Source of the DNA: Pelodera strongyloides
Lineage: Eukaryota; Nematoda; Chromadorea; Rhabditida; Rhabditidae
Reading direction: 5' to 3'
Assembly: GCA_036852015.1 (NCBI GenBank)
Contig: JAANDG010000117.1
Span: 62,001-126,000, forward strand
Length of the DNA stretch: 64,000 nt
Part shown: one piece after another, positions 1 to 11,900 of the stretch
Layout: each line of letters opens with the position of its first letter
Position numbering within the stretch: the stretch's first letter is position 1
Program-made: the position numbers and the translations under genes
The notes under the pieces: model-generated
Seen by the model: only the letters and a program-made list of their open reading frames with translations
Told to the model about the DNA's origin: nothing
The model's database searches: none

Positions 1-833
1 CCAATTACAAAGGCTATGGTATGGAATTTTGATAGAATTATAAGCACTATATTGATTTATTCCTTCTAATTAAAAGCTTTTGCTTCATGAGGCATGTTTC
101 TTGGATGCAAATACCATCATCTATCGATAAGAAGAAAGAAATCCTACACTTAGATCTCATGAGCCTCCTCCTTTAACTAGAGGTAATGGTGCCGCTAATT
201 AAATGACAATGTAATATGTAATAACATCTGCCCGAGGTGCCAATGGGTGAACACGCGCCAGATTTTCCCGAAAATCAAGATACTAACCGAACAGCTTCAA
301 GAACTAAATAAACAACAAAGAATGAACAACATCTGCGCTTTGGAATATGTCACGGATATTTGGATGTTCTTGGTTCTTGGATGTCTCTGGATGTTTTGGA
401 TGTCACAGATGTTTTTGACGTTTAGATGTCTTAAGCAGTAAACCTCGTTTACTAAAATTCTCTGCTCAAATTCTCTGCAAACCAGTCGGTTAACGTCGCC
501 TGAGGCGATCCTTTCCTTTTTGCACAGCATACTAGCATGGAAATGCGTTGGACTACATTGCGATAGCTAGGGTGTTCGACGTTTCACATTCAGTCTTTAG
601 CGTTTGAATTATAGCTTCTACGTCGGTAGTGCGGTAGACTCATGAGCGGTCGGTGATAGTTGGGTTCGATTCCCCTCAGAAACAGAGAATTTTGCTTCGC
701 GCGGAATGTGCACGGCACAACCGAACAAATACATAAAAGATTTAGTTCATTTATATCATAAGATGTCATAAGGGCAGGTAACGGAGCCTCATTAGCATAT
801 ACTGCGGGGGGAATGAAGTACACAAACCATGTG

Positions 834-975
834 TAATCGAGCAATTTGTCATCTGGAACGCGTCGCCTACTGCTCAGGACCTCTGCGGAACATGTCATAA
901 GCAAACATTGAATCTGTACACTTTCACCCTTGAATAAAGGTGCACGCTCTTGAAGCGTAAAACAAATTTTAAAAT
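834..975 (+). repeat. Dispersed repeat, copy 1 of 3
   Basis: A block of about 140 bp recurs at about 7,005-7,150 in the same orientation and at about 30,118-30,245 inverted. The minus strand of each copy keeps an open frame containing RRRVPDDKLLD preceded by APLFKG. All three copies are intronic or intergenic, so a repeat family is more likely than an exon. Confidence 0.6.
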
Positions 976-1767
976 TTAAAAATGTGCACAATCTGTTTAA
1001 AAAAATCCTTTGTTACAGGCGGATCCCAGTTTGATCGATGTCCTCTGAGACAAGAAACGATCGTTGTTGATAATCTCTTTTAATCTCCTTTGGGCAGGTC
1101 CTATAAGCTTTACTCGGTTTTTTTTTGTCTTATTTATGAGTTGGGGCTTTCAACACTATTGCATGTCATGAGTCATGGTGAAAAAGAGTTGTGATGAAGA
1201 TGAATGAAAGATGAAAAATACTAAAAAGAGTATGAGTTAAGAGTCATGGAGTAGGCGGTGTCAATCGAAGAAGTTTGCTTTCTTTTGGTTCTGTTTGTGC
1301 TGCCGGACATAATATGTTACTCTGATAATAAGGATTATAATATGTATTTATGTGGTGGTAATAAATAAATGTGTATGCTTCTCAAGAGCGTTCGTATATT
1401 TCTAGGATTGTTTAATACATTGTTACATTTTTCTGACGCACTCCTGGTTCTGAGTAGTTGGCTTTACTACCGAACTGTTTCACGCTGCACGTCTCTCCGC
1501 GGCAAAGAAAAATCTGAGAAAAAGCGGCTGGCTCACTGTTGGAAGTCTAATTCAAAAAAATGAGTCGAACTCAGATCTACGAGCGTCTGACGCGGTTCCC
1601 CTAACAACGCGTATACTTTCTCGAAACCACGTCATGCGGGTAGCCATAAGTCCCACCCCTAAAAGTTGATGCCATAATTAAAAATATAATTACCCCAATG
1701 ATGCACTGTTTATGAAGATGTAACTGAATATATGAAAACAGTGATGTATATCAATACAAGAAAGATG

Positions 1768-2112
1768 CACTCGTGTGGAATTGAACCCTTGTCTAATTAT
1801 CACTAACAACGCCTTAGACCACTAGGCCATAACGCGCATGATACTAGATGTAAAAGGTTGAATAAATCCTCCGCCGACAGCTTTAGAAATGGCAATGTTC
1901 GCGCGCTACCGTGCGGGTAGCGAGTGCAGTTACCCGCGCGCACCGTGCGGTGGCATAAAAGTTACCGCACAGCGCGGGTGCCATTTCCTCTATATTTAGA
2001 GTTAAACCCAAATGCGGCCACCATCACGGAGAAGATTTCTGCATCTGGTGTCATGCGCGTTATGACCGAGTGGTCTAAGACGCAGTTATTTCAATTCCAC
2101 CCAAGTGTTTCT
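1768..2112. repeat. Inverted pair of tRNA-like segments around a GC-rich core
   Basis: The minus strand at about 1,770-1,842 and the plus strand at about 2,050-2,110 both contain an A-box-like stretch (GCGCGTTATG then AGTGGTCTAAG) and a B-box-like TTCAATTCCAC. Neither folds into an intact cloverleaf, because the acceptor and anticodon stems are mispaired. The core at 1,895-1,990 is GC-rich and also partly self-complementary. A tRNA-derived SINE inserted twice, or a foldback element carrying tRNA-like arms, would fit. Confidence 0.4.
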
Positions 2113-2639
2113 CGATTGTAATGATATTCAACAACAATACTGTCTTCACGTATTCAGTACGCCTTCATATAAAATACACCATTGGGGTAAATACTATTTT
2201 AATTATTGTATAAATCGTTGGGGGTTGGACTTCTGGCACAATGCGGTTACGGCTGCCCGCACGACGTGGTTCCGAGAAAGTATACCGCGGGTATGGATAA
2301 CCGCGTCCGGTGCTGGCGGACCTGAGAATCTTTAGCTCTCTACCTATGGCATTGTTTTCCTGCAACATCTGTCGAATAAATCCATATCAAGTCTATTTAT
2401 TTGAGATTCACAACACACATATAAATAATAAACAAAGGGGCAACTTGAATACCGTATTCGTTTTGTTTTGTACATTACATTGAAAAGTTACAAGCAAATG
2501 AATTTCCACAAATTATTGTCAGGTTGAAGCGAAATACTGATGGTTTTTGAAACATAGTGTGAACCATTTAATTCCTACGTATTTATGCTAATTTGGTCAA
2601 GTTTCTTCGATGGGCCAATCCCTTTAACTAGGATGTTGT

Positions 2640-2926
2640 TCTGCGAATTCGCACCGGAAAAAACCAAAAAGAATTCTCTTGGAATTCTTTTTGGTTTTTT
2701 GGCTCTGCGAATTCGCAGTTTTTCCGGTGCGAATTCGCAGAGCAAAATCCTAGACGAGAGAGCAGGCACTGCGGAGAGGGGAAAAGTTTTTCACGTTTTT
2801 CGGTGCGAATCCGCAGAGCACATGAGAGTCTGCGAATTCGCACCGGGTATTTTGCCGGTGCGAATTTGGAAAGTTTGCTGTGCGAATTCGCACAGCCCAC
2901 TTTTCCGGTGCGAATTCGCAGTTCAT
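2640..2926. repeat. Interspersed palindrome repeat TGCGAATTCGCA downstream of the F-box gene
   Basis: The perfect 12-bp palindrome TGCGAATTCGCA, or a near copy, occurs about seven times and is often followed by CCGG or preceded by TTTTCCGG. A separate self-complementary stretch rich in AAAACC and GGAATT lies at 2,660-2,700. The array starts 47 bp past the F-box stop codon on the minus strand, so it probably lies in that gene's 3' UTR or just beyond it. Confidence 0.75.
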
Positions 2927-2972
2927 TGACAGAGGAGGTCCACAACCAGGACCGAGGTCAGAACCCTTACCA

Positions 2973-5900
2973 CTACCAAAACTTATTAGTTTGCCGCCAT
3001 TCGTTTGTCCAGATAGTGACAGAGCCGTCGACGCAGCCCACAGCAATGTCTCCGTCCAGTGCGTCCATCACCAACGCTTCACTTGGCAATGTATCATAAC
3101 AGCCGAGTTGTACTGGGTTCGATCCCACAGAATATGCCTGAAGTTGTAAATAAGTGAATAAATCTTTTGCCCTTCAAAAGCACGCCATGTTCCGATCAAG
3201 CTCCAGTGACGTGTATTTTTGCGAGGCTCCTTCAGACGCTCATTATGGGTTGAGACAAGTTTAGCCCGCTTCACTGGTGAAACTCCGCGCACAAAACCAC
3301 AGGCGTGCGGCGCTGTGGTGCGCGGGATGTTGTGCGGCGGCGTAGTGGTGCGCGGGATGTTGTGCGGCGGTAGTGGGGCGCGTGATGCGGTGCGCGCGTC
3401 GGGGTGCGCGGGATGGGGTGCGCGGGAAGGGGTGCGCGGAATGGGGTGCGGCGGCGCAGTGGTGCGTAGGAGGGGGTGCGCCACAAGGGTTCAATTTAAA
3501 TTGGCCCACCAGCGATACTGGTGCGCCGTTTGTCGATAGACACCCATGGTGCCTCCGCCGTCCACCTAGAGTGGGTGCGCCGCGCACCTGCGGAAGACCC
3601 TCTTTTTGTGTGCGGAGTTTCACCAACTTTATGATGCCAAACGCTTGAAACGTAGAAAACGAAGGAGATTTTTGGCTTGCTCACTGGCACTCAGCTCCGA
3701 AACACTGTGCGTTGCGGACATACACAATTACAAACACTTCTCCTCTATATTTTGTGAACTCGTACACCCTTAGCGTCGTTCTTCAGCTCCGGCTATATTC
3801 TAGCGATTGGATATTTGCAGCCCGTACCTCGCAGAAGTGGTCTTCGAAAAGGAACAGAAAATAGTATGCCTTTCTAGAACATACCCGTAAAGTTTTCCAT
3901 GTCAGCGCCAAGACCGATCCTTTGCTTTTGACGACGTTATTCATAAAGTATTTATACGGGCCTTCCCTTTCTACTTGGAACGTGTAACATGGGCGTAGGT
4001 CGCTTTCTCCAAGTACGACGACCTCACCTCTAAATCAAACTTCAAATAAAGTAACAAATTTGCCGTGTATCATGAGAATTACTCCCTTCAAATCTAAAAT
4101 GTTTAGCAGTTGCGACATTGCATATGAGGCAGTTCTTCATACATTTCCTCGTCCATTGCTCAGAAACAAAAAAAAGGTTAAAAGTTGAAAGTTTACAAGA
4201 AAAAGACGCTAGACAAAGCAGTAACGCGATTCGAATCTACAAAGCTCGCTAGACAAAGTATGATATTATGGAAGTTTCCCACCTTTCGTGGCAGCAGTGT
4301 ATCAGCCCATCTCTCACGTCCATGCTAATAAATCCGGGTTTTCCCCGTACAACATTGAAATCGTGTGTTTGGATAGGGACCTTTAGCTTTCGAATATCAG
4401 CCATTACCAGTTTATGTTCGAATAAGATGTATAGTGTATTGCCCTGTAATGCAATTATCATACATACCAGGCGGACGAGGGTCGGCCGGAAATGTATCTG
4501 CCTTCTTAGCGAACCTTTGAGGCGTTACAGAAAGATCGCGAAAAGTGCGAATCAGGTAAATCGTGAAAAATCTCGAAGCGAAAAAAGAGAAATAGTGTGA
4601 AAAACTGAGAGACCACAGTCAATTAAACATGTTAGGACTTTCGCATTTTTTGCGCGCTGAGACTTTTTCACGATTTACCTGATTCGCACTTTTCGTGATC
4701 TTACTGTAACTCCGCAAAATTTCCATAACACGGATGGCAGTTTCGCACGCGAAATCGCCCGAAATTCACCCCGAAGAACTTTTTCCGACGAGCGCATCGG
4801 AAAAAGTTCTTCGGGGTGAATGTCGATAAAATTTGGTTTGCATATATTGTAATAAACACTTTTAATAAAAATTAAGACGAAATCGTAAATTTAGGTTTAC
4901 TTTGATGGGCCTGTCCCTTTAATACAACTTTAGCCTATAAAAGTTAGTACTCAATTCCTCTGCTCGTGAAAAAAGTAACCTTTTTCATTGAGCAATAAAG
5001 TTATGCGGAAAAGCGTAAGCAGAATCGTACAAGAGTTTCCTTCAATTTTAGCTGAGGGCTGGTTCGAATACTATGAGACATAGCCGTAAAATGTGTCACG
5101 GATATTCTTTTGGCCCGCTGAAATTTTCGCATCTTTCGTTTTTTTGAAGGGCAAAGTCTTACCTTTACTTGGAGCGATCTGATGTCGTAGATCGATGGAA
5201 CGTCGTATGTACAGCTAGAAATTTCCTGAAATTTTGCGGCTCTGTGCATAAAGTTCTGCAAAAAAAGAAAACCCCTACTATAGATATATGCTACAGCTTA
5301 GGTCTTGCCACTGCTATTTTTATTTTTTTCCTGCAAAAAATGTGGCTCGCTGCATATTTGTCTTTCTTCTTTAGTTTGTATGTGTTATATATTTATTATC
5401 CAATTGTATAAAGAGTTCTATGTAAAATGCCCACGAGCAGTAAACACAATTATGTACAATGCCAAAAAGTTGCTCCCAAATTTATGCAATGAGAAAAGTT
5501 AGCGTGGAGTTGAAGTTGACTATATACAAAACCAAGGCCTGAAAAGTAGAACGATGTAACTCAAGGAGTTGAAGCGAAACTACTGGCATATCAGCGTTCC
5601 CATGCAGCTTATGCAAATGAACATAAATTAGCATAAAAATCAGCTAAATTCGAGCAAATTAGCACAAATGCATAGGAATTCAATTGTCGACGATGCGTTT
5701 AAAAAATCGGCCGGCATTTCGCTTAAAATACCTTACCTGCAATCCGTTTCGAATATCAAGTAAGCGAACGTTCGTCTGCTGTAAAGGTCGCACTCCAGTC
5801 GAGCATGTTAAGATCCCGTCGGAAAGGCACACAGCACCGACCACATTCATATACTGACGCGACGAAATTTCCTGAAAGGGGCGGCATGGCTCACTGGCAA

Positions 5901-8900
5901 CGTTTTCGTCTCTGACCCGCACGACCCTGGTTCGAGTCGAACGTGCCACGTCGCCGGGAGCAAAGCATAGTTGAAACACTGCCGTTCGATTGAGTTGATG
6001 AAATGTAGAGACCATATTCATCACTCAAATCACATTTGAGAAAACATTCCTGCAGTCTTTCTCCCTTTAAATTTCCTGCGCGGGCAAGAACTCACGTCCG
6101 TCTATTCTGCAACTTTTTTCTAGCTTTTCTATGGGGAACAGCAACTGAGGCCGTATTCACCAACACGCAGGGAGCCCTCCCTGGCCTCCCCAGTGGGCTA
6201 AAGAGTGCGTAGAGAGTGTGAGAGCAGAAGAGATTCAGTGCGCCCGTGAGCTCAGGAGGGCTCCCTGTGTGTTGGTGAATACGGCCTCAGGTGAGGTCGG
6301 AAAATAGCCTGGATGATGTGATAAAAGATAAAGAGTACTGGATTATATCATTCTATTCCGCAGAAACGATGCACCGCAGTTTCAGGTTCATTTCAGGAAG
6401 CCGGACAAAGTGGCCACCGGAGGCCAATTTTATCGGAAAGCCGTTTTACCTCCGCTGGTTTTACACAGCGACCAACTTTCTAACATTTTTTTTTGAGGTG
6501 AACGGTTCAGAGCCGGGATCGAACCAGCGCCTGTGGCAAGGGCTTGTCACTGCCCCAATATCGAGATTAATTCTCGAAACACCTACCGTACCTTCGGCAT
6601 TCTGGTGACGCTATAGGCTATAGTAAAAGAAACAACATACCATTGTCGCAGACTGCCCAATATCCCACAATTTTATCGTGTTGAGCATATTTGCAGCAAA
6701 TTGGTTGTTGTGTACTGCAATTTGTCTCACGTGTCCGGGTGCTTTGGAATCGCACTCGCCCAGCAGGGAATCGTCGTCAGCATAGCCCTCCTGAAGATAT
6801 AATTACCAAAATACCGGCCGGTTTTTGAAACGCATCTCAAGTACTTGCATTCCTATGCATTTATGCAACGTTCCATTGGGGTCTAGTTTTTATGCTAATT
6901 CTTGCTCATTTGCATATGCTGAAGAAAGCAGGTGTACGCAATGTGTTTCAGAAACCGGCCGGTATTTCGCTTTAATGCTACTCTTGATTCTAGAAGGGCA
7001 GGGAAGACGTCGAGCAATTTGTCATCTGGAACTCGTCGCCTACTGCACAGGACCTCTGCGGAACATGTCATAAGCAAAAACCTTGAATCTGTATTTTCAC
7101 CCTTGAATAAAGGTGCACGCTCTTGAAGCGTCAAACAAATTTAAAAAATTTAATTTGAATACAAAACAAAACACTCAACATAGCCCTTCTGCAACGTGAA
7201 ACTTGGTTTGCATTCGGCAACGTTACGACCTGTTTGCGGCGCTTGAAAAAAGGGGCGTTATGTACTGGCGGCAAGTTGTCCGCCGTAACGTCAATGTTTT
7301 TGAAAATAATTACAATGCTTTTAGTGGGATGGGGTCATTTGAAATTGCATCTTTATAATTACTACGATATGCAATGTCACAAAAATCTTTGTTCCCCGTG
7401 GCTGGACCATGCTCAGAAGGTACCTAGCATTTAAAACAATTGACGTACCGGAGTCGCAGGGCAACAGTACATCAGAGAGCATTGTATTATTCAAGCTCTA
7501 TATTGAATGCAAAAATAACAGAAAACTGTAGTTTTCATCGTTTATCGTTAAAGGGAAAGGCTCACGAGAAAAAGGTCCTTCTTTATTTATTTGCACAGAA
7601 TGTTCGGAATTCCAAAAATATTACTGTGAAAACCGCATTTCTTTACGCCTAGAACTCGCAGAGTTATTCCTCGGCAAACAGTTCGGCCAGGTACCGTAGT
7701 CAGAATCATTTTGCTCTTTTAGGGTATTAAAGTAATTGAAAACGCTTTGTTGTAATGGTAGCAATCTTAATCCTTCGTGTTTAACAATTATTATGTAGAG
7801 AAAGAATGCTAATGGATGCATATAAACCGTAAAAACGTATTTTAGATCAATTTACTTGCACAGAATGTCCGGAATCTCAGCAATATTACTGTGAAAACTT
7901 GTATAACTCGCAGAGATGTTCTGTGCTAAAAATTTCACAATATAGCGCAGTCAGCAACACAAAAATTCGGTTTTATGGTTTAAATCCGTTCACTTGCATT
8001 CTTTTTCAACATAATAATGTTCAAACGAAAATAGATCATTCCTACAATTATGAACAGACGTTTCCAACACAGGAATACCCTAAAAGCGCAAAAATTGATC
8101 CTGCCAACGGTACCTGGCCGAACTGTTTGCCGGAGAATAACTCTGTGAGTTCAAGGCTTCATATGCAAATAGGCATAAATTTGAATAAAAAATAGACCAC
8201 AATAGACCCTTTTAGCATAACTGCATAACAATGCTGATATTTGAGATGCGTTTCAAAAACCGGCTGGTATTTCGCTTTAATAAAGAAGCGGTTTCAATAC
8301 AGTAGTGCCCTAAAAGTGCAAAAATTGATTCTGACAACAGTACCTGACCGAACTGTTTGCCGGTGAATAACTCTGTGAGTTCTAGGCTTCAAACAATGCC
8401 GATTTCACAGTAATATTTCTGAAATTCCGGACATTTTGTACAAATAAACTGAGGAGAGGGTTTTTCTCGTGAGTCTCTCCCTTCAAAGCGCCAGGCCCAT
8501 TTTAAATGACCCCTATTTTTGATGATTCCATCTGATTCTCCATGTCAAATATAGTGGGATACGATATTTTTCTAATTTTCAAGCGCAAAATTCACGCAAT
8601 ATTCATCAATTTACCATGGCCACACAGTGGGTCGGAGGGTGACATGAAAGGGGCGGAGCAAGATGGGATGCGTTCATTACCATTTTATGTTTTAGCTATT
8701 TTTTAAGAGTTGATATTAAAATATATTTATTTATTAAATATTGTTTATAGAAATCGGTCTGCAAACCACGAAGCCCCCTAGCCACATATTTTTGGAGCAT
8801 TTTCGGTTAATAAACCATAGGTTGAAAGTTTCTGGTTCTTCTGAATTTTCGCCGACCAATTTACATACTTAGGTTGGCCACCGAGTTACCATTACTGAAA

Positions 8901-11900
8901 TTAGTTATATTGAAAACCAGAAGGCTATCGCCGCCTGCGGCGACTACACAGGTGATACCCTACGAATAATTGACATATAAATGACAAATAAATGACAGAT
9001 GACATGCTACAGTACATTTTGGATCGGTTGAGTCCGTTTATGTTGGCCATCGAGTGACCATTACATAAAATTAGTTATATTGAAAACATGGCTGTCGATA
9101 CCGACCCAGAAACCACGTAGCCCCCTAGACACATATGTTTAGCGCATTTTCGGTTGACAAACTTTATGTTAAACTTTCTGGTTCTTCTAAATTCTCGTCG
9201 ACCAATTTGTACCATTACACTAAATTAGTTATATTGAAAATATGGCTATAGATACCGGTCCATGAACGACGTAGCACTCTAGCCACATATCGTTGGAGCA
9301 TTTTTGATTAATAAACTTTACGTTGAAAGTTACCAGCTTACAAACTGGCCGAACAGCTAACAAACTCTGGTGTTATTTAGATTTTTGACTTTAGTTTGGA
9401 GGGGAAATATATCCGCTTTGACGTCAAGCTAAATTAGTGACGCTTATCTACTACCAGATGGCTATCCCCGCCTGACGCCTGAAGCCACTATTCAGGCGAT
9501 CGTACAAAAAAGGGCATACTGCTTCTTATATGAAACGTTTGAAACGAAGCTTCCAAATTTTTTGCAATAAAATTCGGATGTGCTTATGTTGAAGAGCTCG
9601 AAAAGTAGCCATAGCTTTACCACAAGCTGACACCGACTTTCCTTTTATATCGAGAGCGGTTTTGAGATATTCTAATTTTCATTGCGGACATCCAAGCCTT
9701 CAAACTCTTCTCCTGTATATCTTACCAGGCATCGAATGCTATGCAAACGATACATCGAAGTGCGCATATTTATATGAAACGTCTGAAACACATAATCCAA
9801 TGTGTATGTTAATAGATCCTTTTGCGTTTAGTTTGGAAATATGCGAACAGTTGCCCACTTATACCAAATGTCTGAAATGTAGAAAAATTCGTTGTGGTCG
9901 TTATCACAAAAAAATCACCCTGCTTCAAACTCGTCTCATTTATATAATCTTCTTATTATATAAAAGAGTAACTGTAGGACTGTAGCGTGTGCTTGCACTT
10001 ACGTTGCGGAAGAATAATTCGAATAAATTGTTCCGGTTCGGGTACTACGTTCCTGGGTGCGCAGCGCACCGCGTACCCAGCAGCGCAAATTGGAGTGCAC
10101 GCGTAGCCAGCCGCGTAGCGCGCAGAGGGGCGGTGCCTCGGGGCTCTGGTCCTCAACCGCGCAGCGCACCCCCAGCCAACCGCGCAGGGGGCCCCCATCC
10201 AACCGCGCAGGGGGCCCCCATCCAACCGCGCAGGTGGCCCCCATCCAACCGCGCACTCAGCCACGCAATTTCGACTATATCCGCTTCACCACCCAATGCG
10301 TAGGGGGCACCGGCCAGCCGCGTAGGGAGGCACCGCCCAGCCGCGTAGGGGGGCAAAAAGAAGGGGCGAGCGCCCCTGGCTGGGGGTGCGCTGCGCGGCT
10401 GGAGACCAGAGTATAAAAGAGTGCCGCAGCTCAAATTAGAATATTCACATGTGAAAAATGTGTGTCTTCATTCGTAAAAATTTTCGCCTGCAAACGTTTC
10501 ATAAATATCGAAAGACGCCTCGGAGGCGTAGCTGTCTGGTAATAAGATATTCCCTTTTTGAGAAACAATAATCTGAAGGCTCAAAGCCACGGCCTCGTTT
10601 TTTCGTAAAAACTCAACGACAAAATATAACAAAAAAATTCTGTTCCATGTCAGAATTGTTGCGACCAATAAGAAAACACATTCTAGAAGAGAAACATTGT
10701 ATCTTAGGCTTCCTACTACCATAGATTCCCAGCTACCGGTGTTCAAATAAGCCCTACTAATATACTAATCGGACGAAAGAGGATTTTTCCCTGTGCTAAA
10801 TTTTTGCTTACTACGGTAACACTCATTGTGAAACGCTCCCACTCAGCGTAAATTTGGGCGCTTCGCTATGAATTAGGAAGGTGGATGAGCGTTTCGTCAA
10901 AAAGGAACATAGATAGGTTGGGAATTATATGTAAGTACTTTGTCACTTCACGATCTTTAAAGGGGTAGTATTTCGTAAAGGCATTGGGTATTTTATAGTA
11001 ATTTTACAGGCGGCCTCAATTTTCCAAGAGTCATTTTTTTCGTAATTACAATGTGCTATTTTTTTCATTGTCCCTCGACATTGTCACATTTCAAATTCTA
11101 AGTGATTCACGGTTCAATAATTTATCCCAGCGATTATACATTCATAAACGGACTCAACCGATCCAAAATGTACTGTAGCATGTCATCTGTCATTTATTTA
11201 TGTCATTTATATGTCAGTTATTCGTAGGGTATCACCTGTGTAGTCGCCGCAGGCGGCGTAGCCTTCTGGTTTTCAATATAACTAATTTCAGTAATGGTCA
11301 CTCGGTGGCCAACCTAAGTATGTAAATTGGTCGGCGAAGATTCAGAAGAACCAGAAACTTTCAACATATGGTTTATTAACCGAAAATGCTCCAAATATAT
11401 GTGGTTAGGGGGCTTCGTGGTTTCTGGACCGGTATCTATAGCCATATTTTTATATGACTAATTTTATGTCATGGTCACTCGGTGGCCATCCTAAGTATGT
11501 AAATTGGTCGGCGAAAATTCAGAAGAACCAGAAACTTTCAACATATGGTTTATTGACCGAAAATGCTCCAAATATATGTGGTTAGGGGGCTTCGTGGTTT
11601 CTGGACCGGTATCTATAGCCATATTTTTATATAACTAATTTTATGTCATGGTCACTCGGTGGTCATCCAAAGTATGTAAATTGGTCGGCGAAAATTCAGA
11701 AGAACCAGAAACTTTCAACATATGGTTTATTAATCGAAAATGCTCCAAATATATGTGGTTAGGGGGCTTCGTGGTTTCTGGACCGGTACCAATAGCCGTA
11801 TTTTTAATATAACTAATTTTATGTAATGGTCACCTCATGACTAACCCAAGTATGCAAATTGGTCGGCGAAAATTCAGAAGAACCAGAAACTTTCAACATA

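Larger units (their letters stand above)
1..2639. other. Gene-free left flank with dispersed repeats
   Basis: No exon of a conserved protein is recognisable. The stretch holds a dispersed repeat at about 105-178 (second copy near 14,930-14,990), a dispersed repeat at about 590-975, and two tRNA-like segments in opposite orientation at about 1,770-1,840 and 2,050-2,110. The short open frames here have no splice context or homology that I recognise. Confidence 0.6.

Noticed and set aside
2750..3046. Alternative splice of the last F-box exon at the good donor GTAAGG near 2,971
   Set aside because: The WD40 frame ends in TAG just before that site; the other frame lacks WD40 similarity.
3068..3690. 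Pro/Arg/His-rich frames on both strands
   Set aside because: They follow the composition of a GC-rich inverted-repeat element with a second copy at 29,028.
9956..10434. Overlapping long frames on both strands in GC-rich DNA
   Set aside because: They cover 23-bp tandem repeats and have no codon-position pattern.
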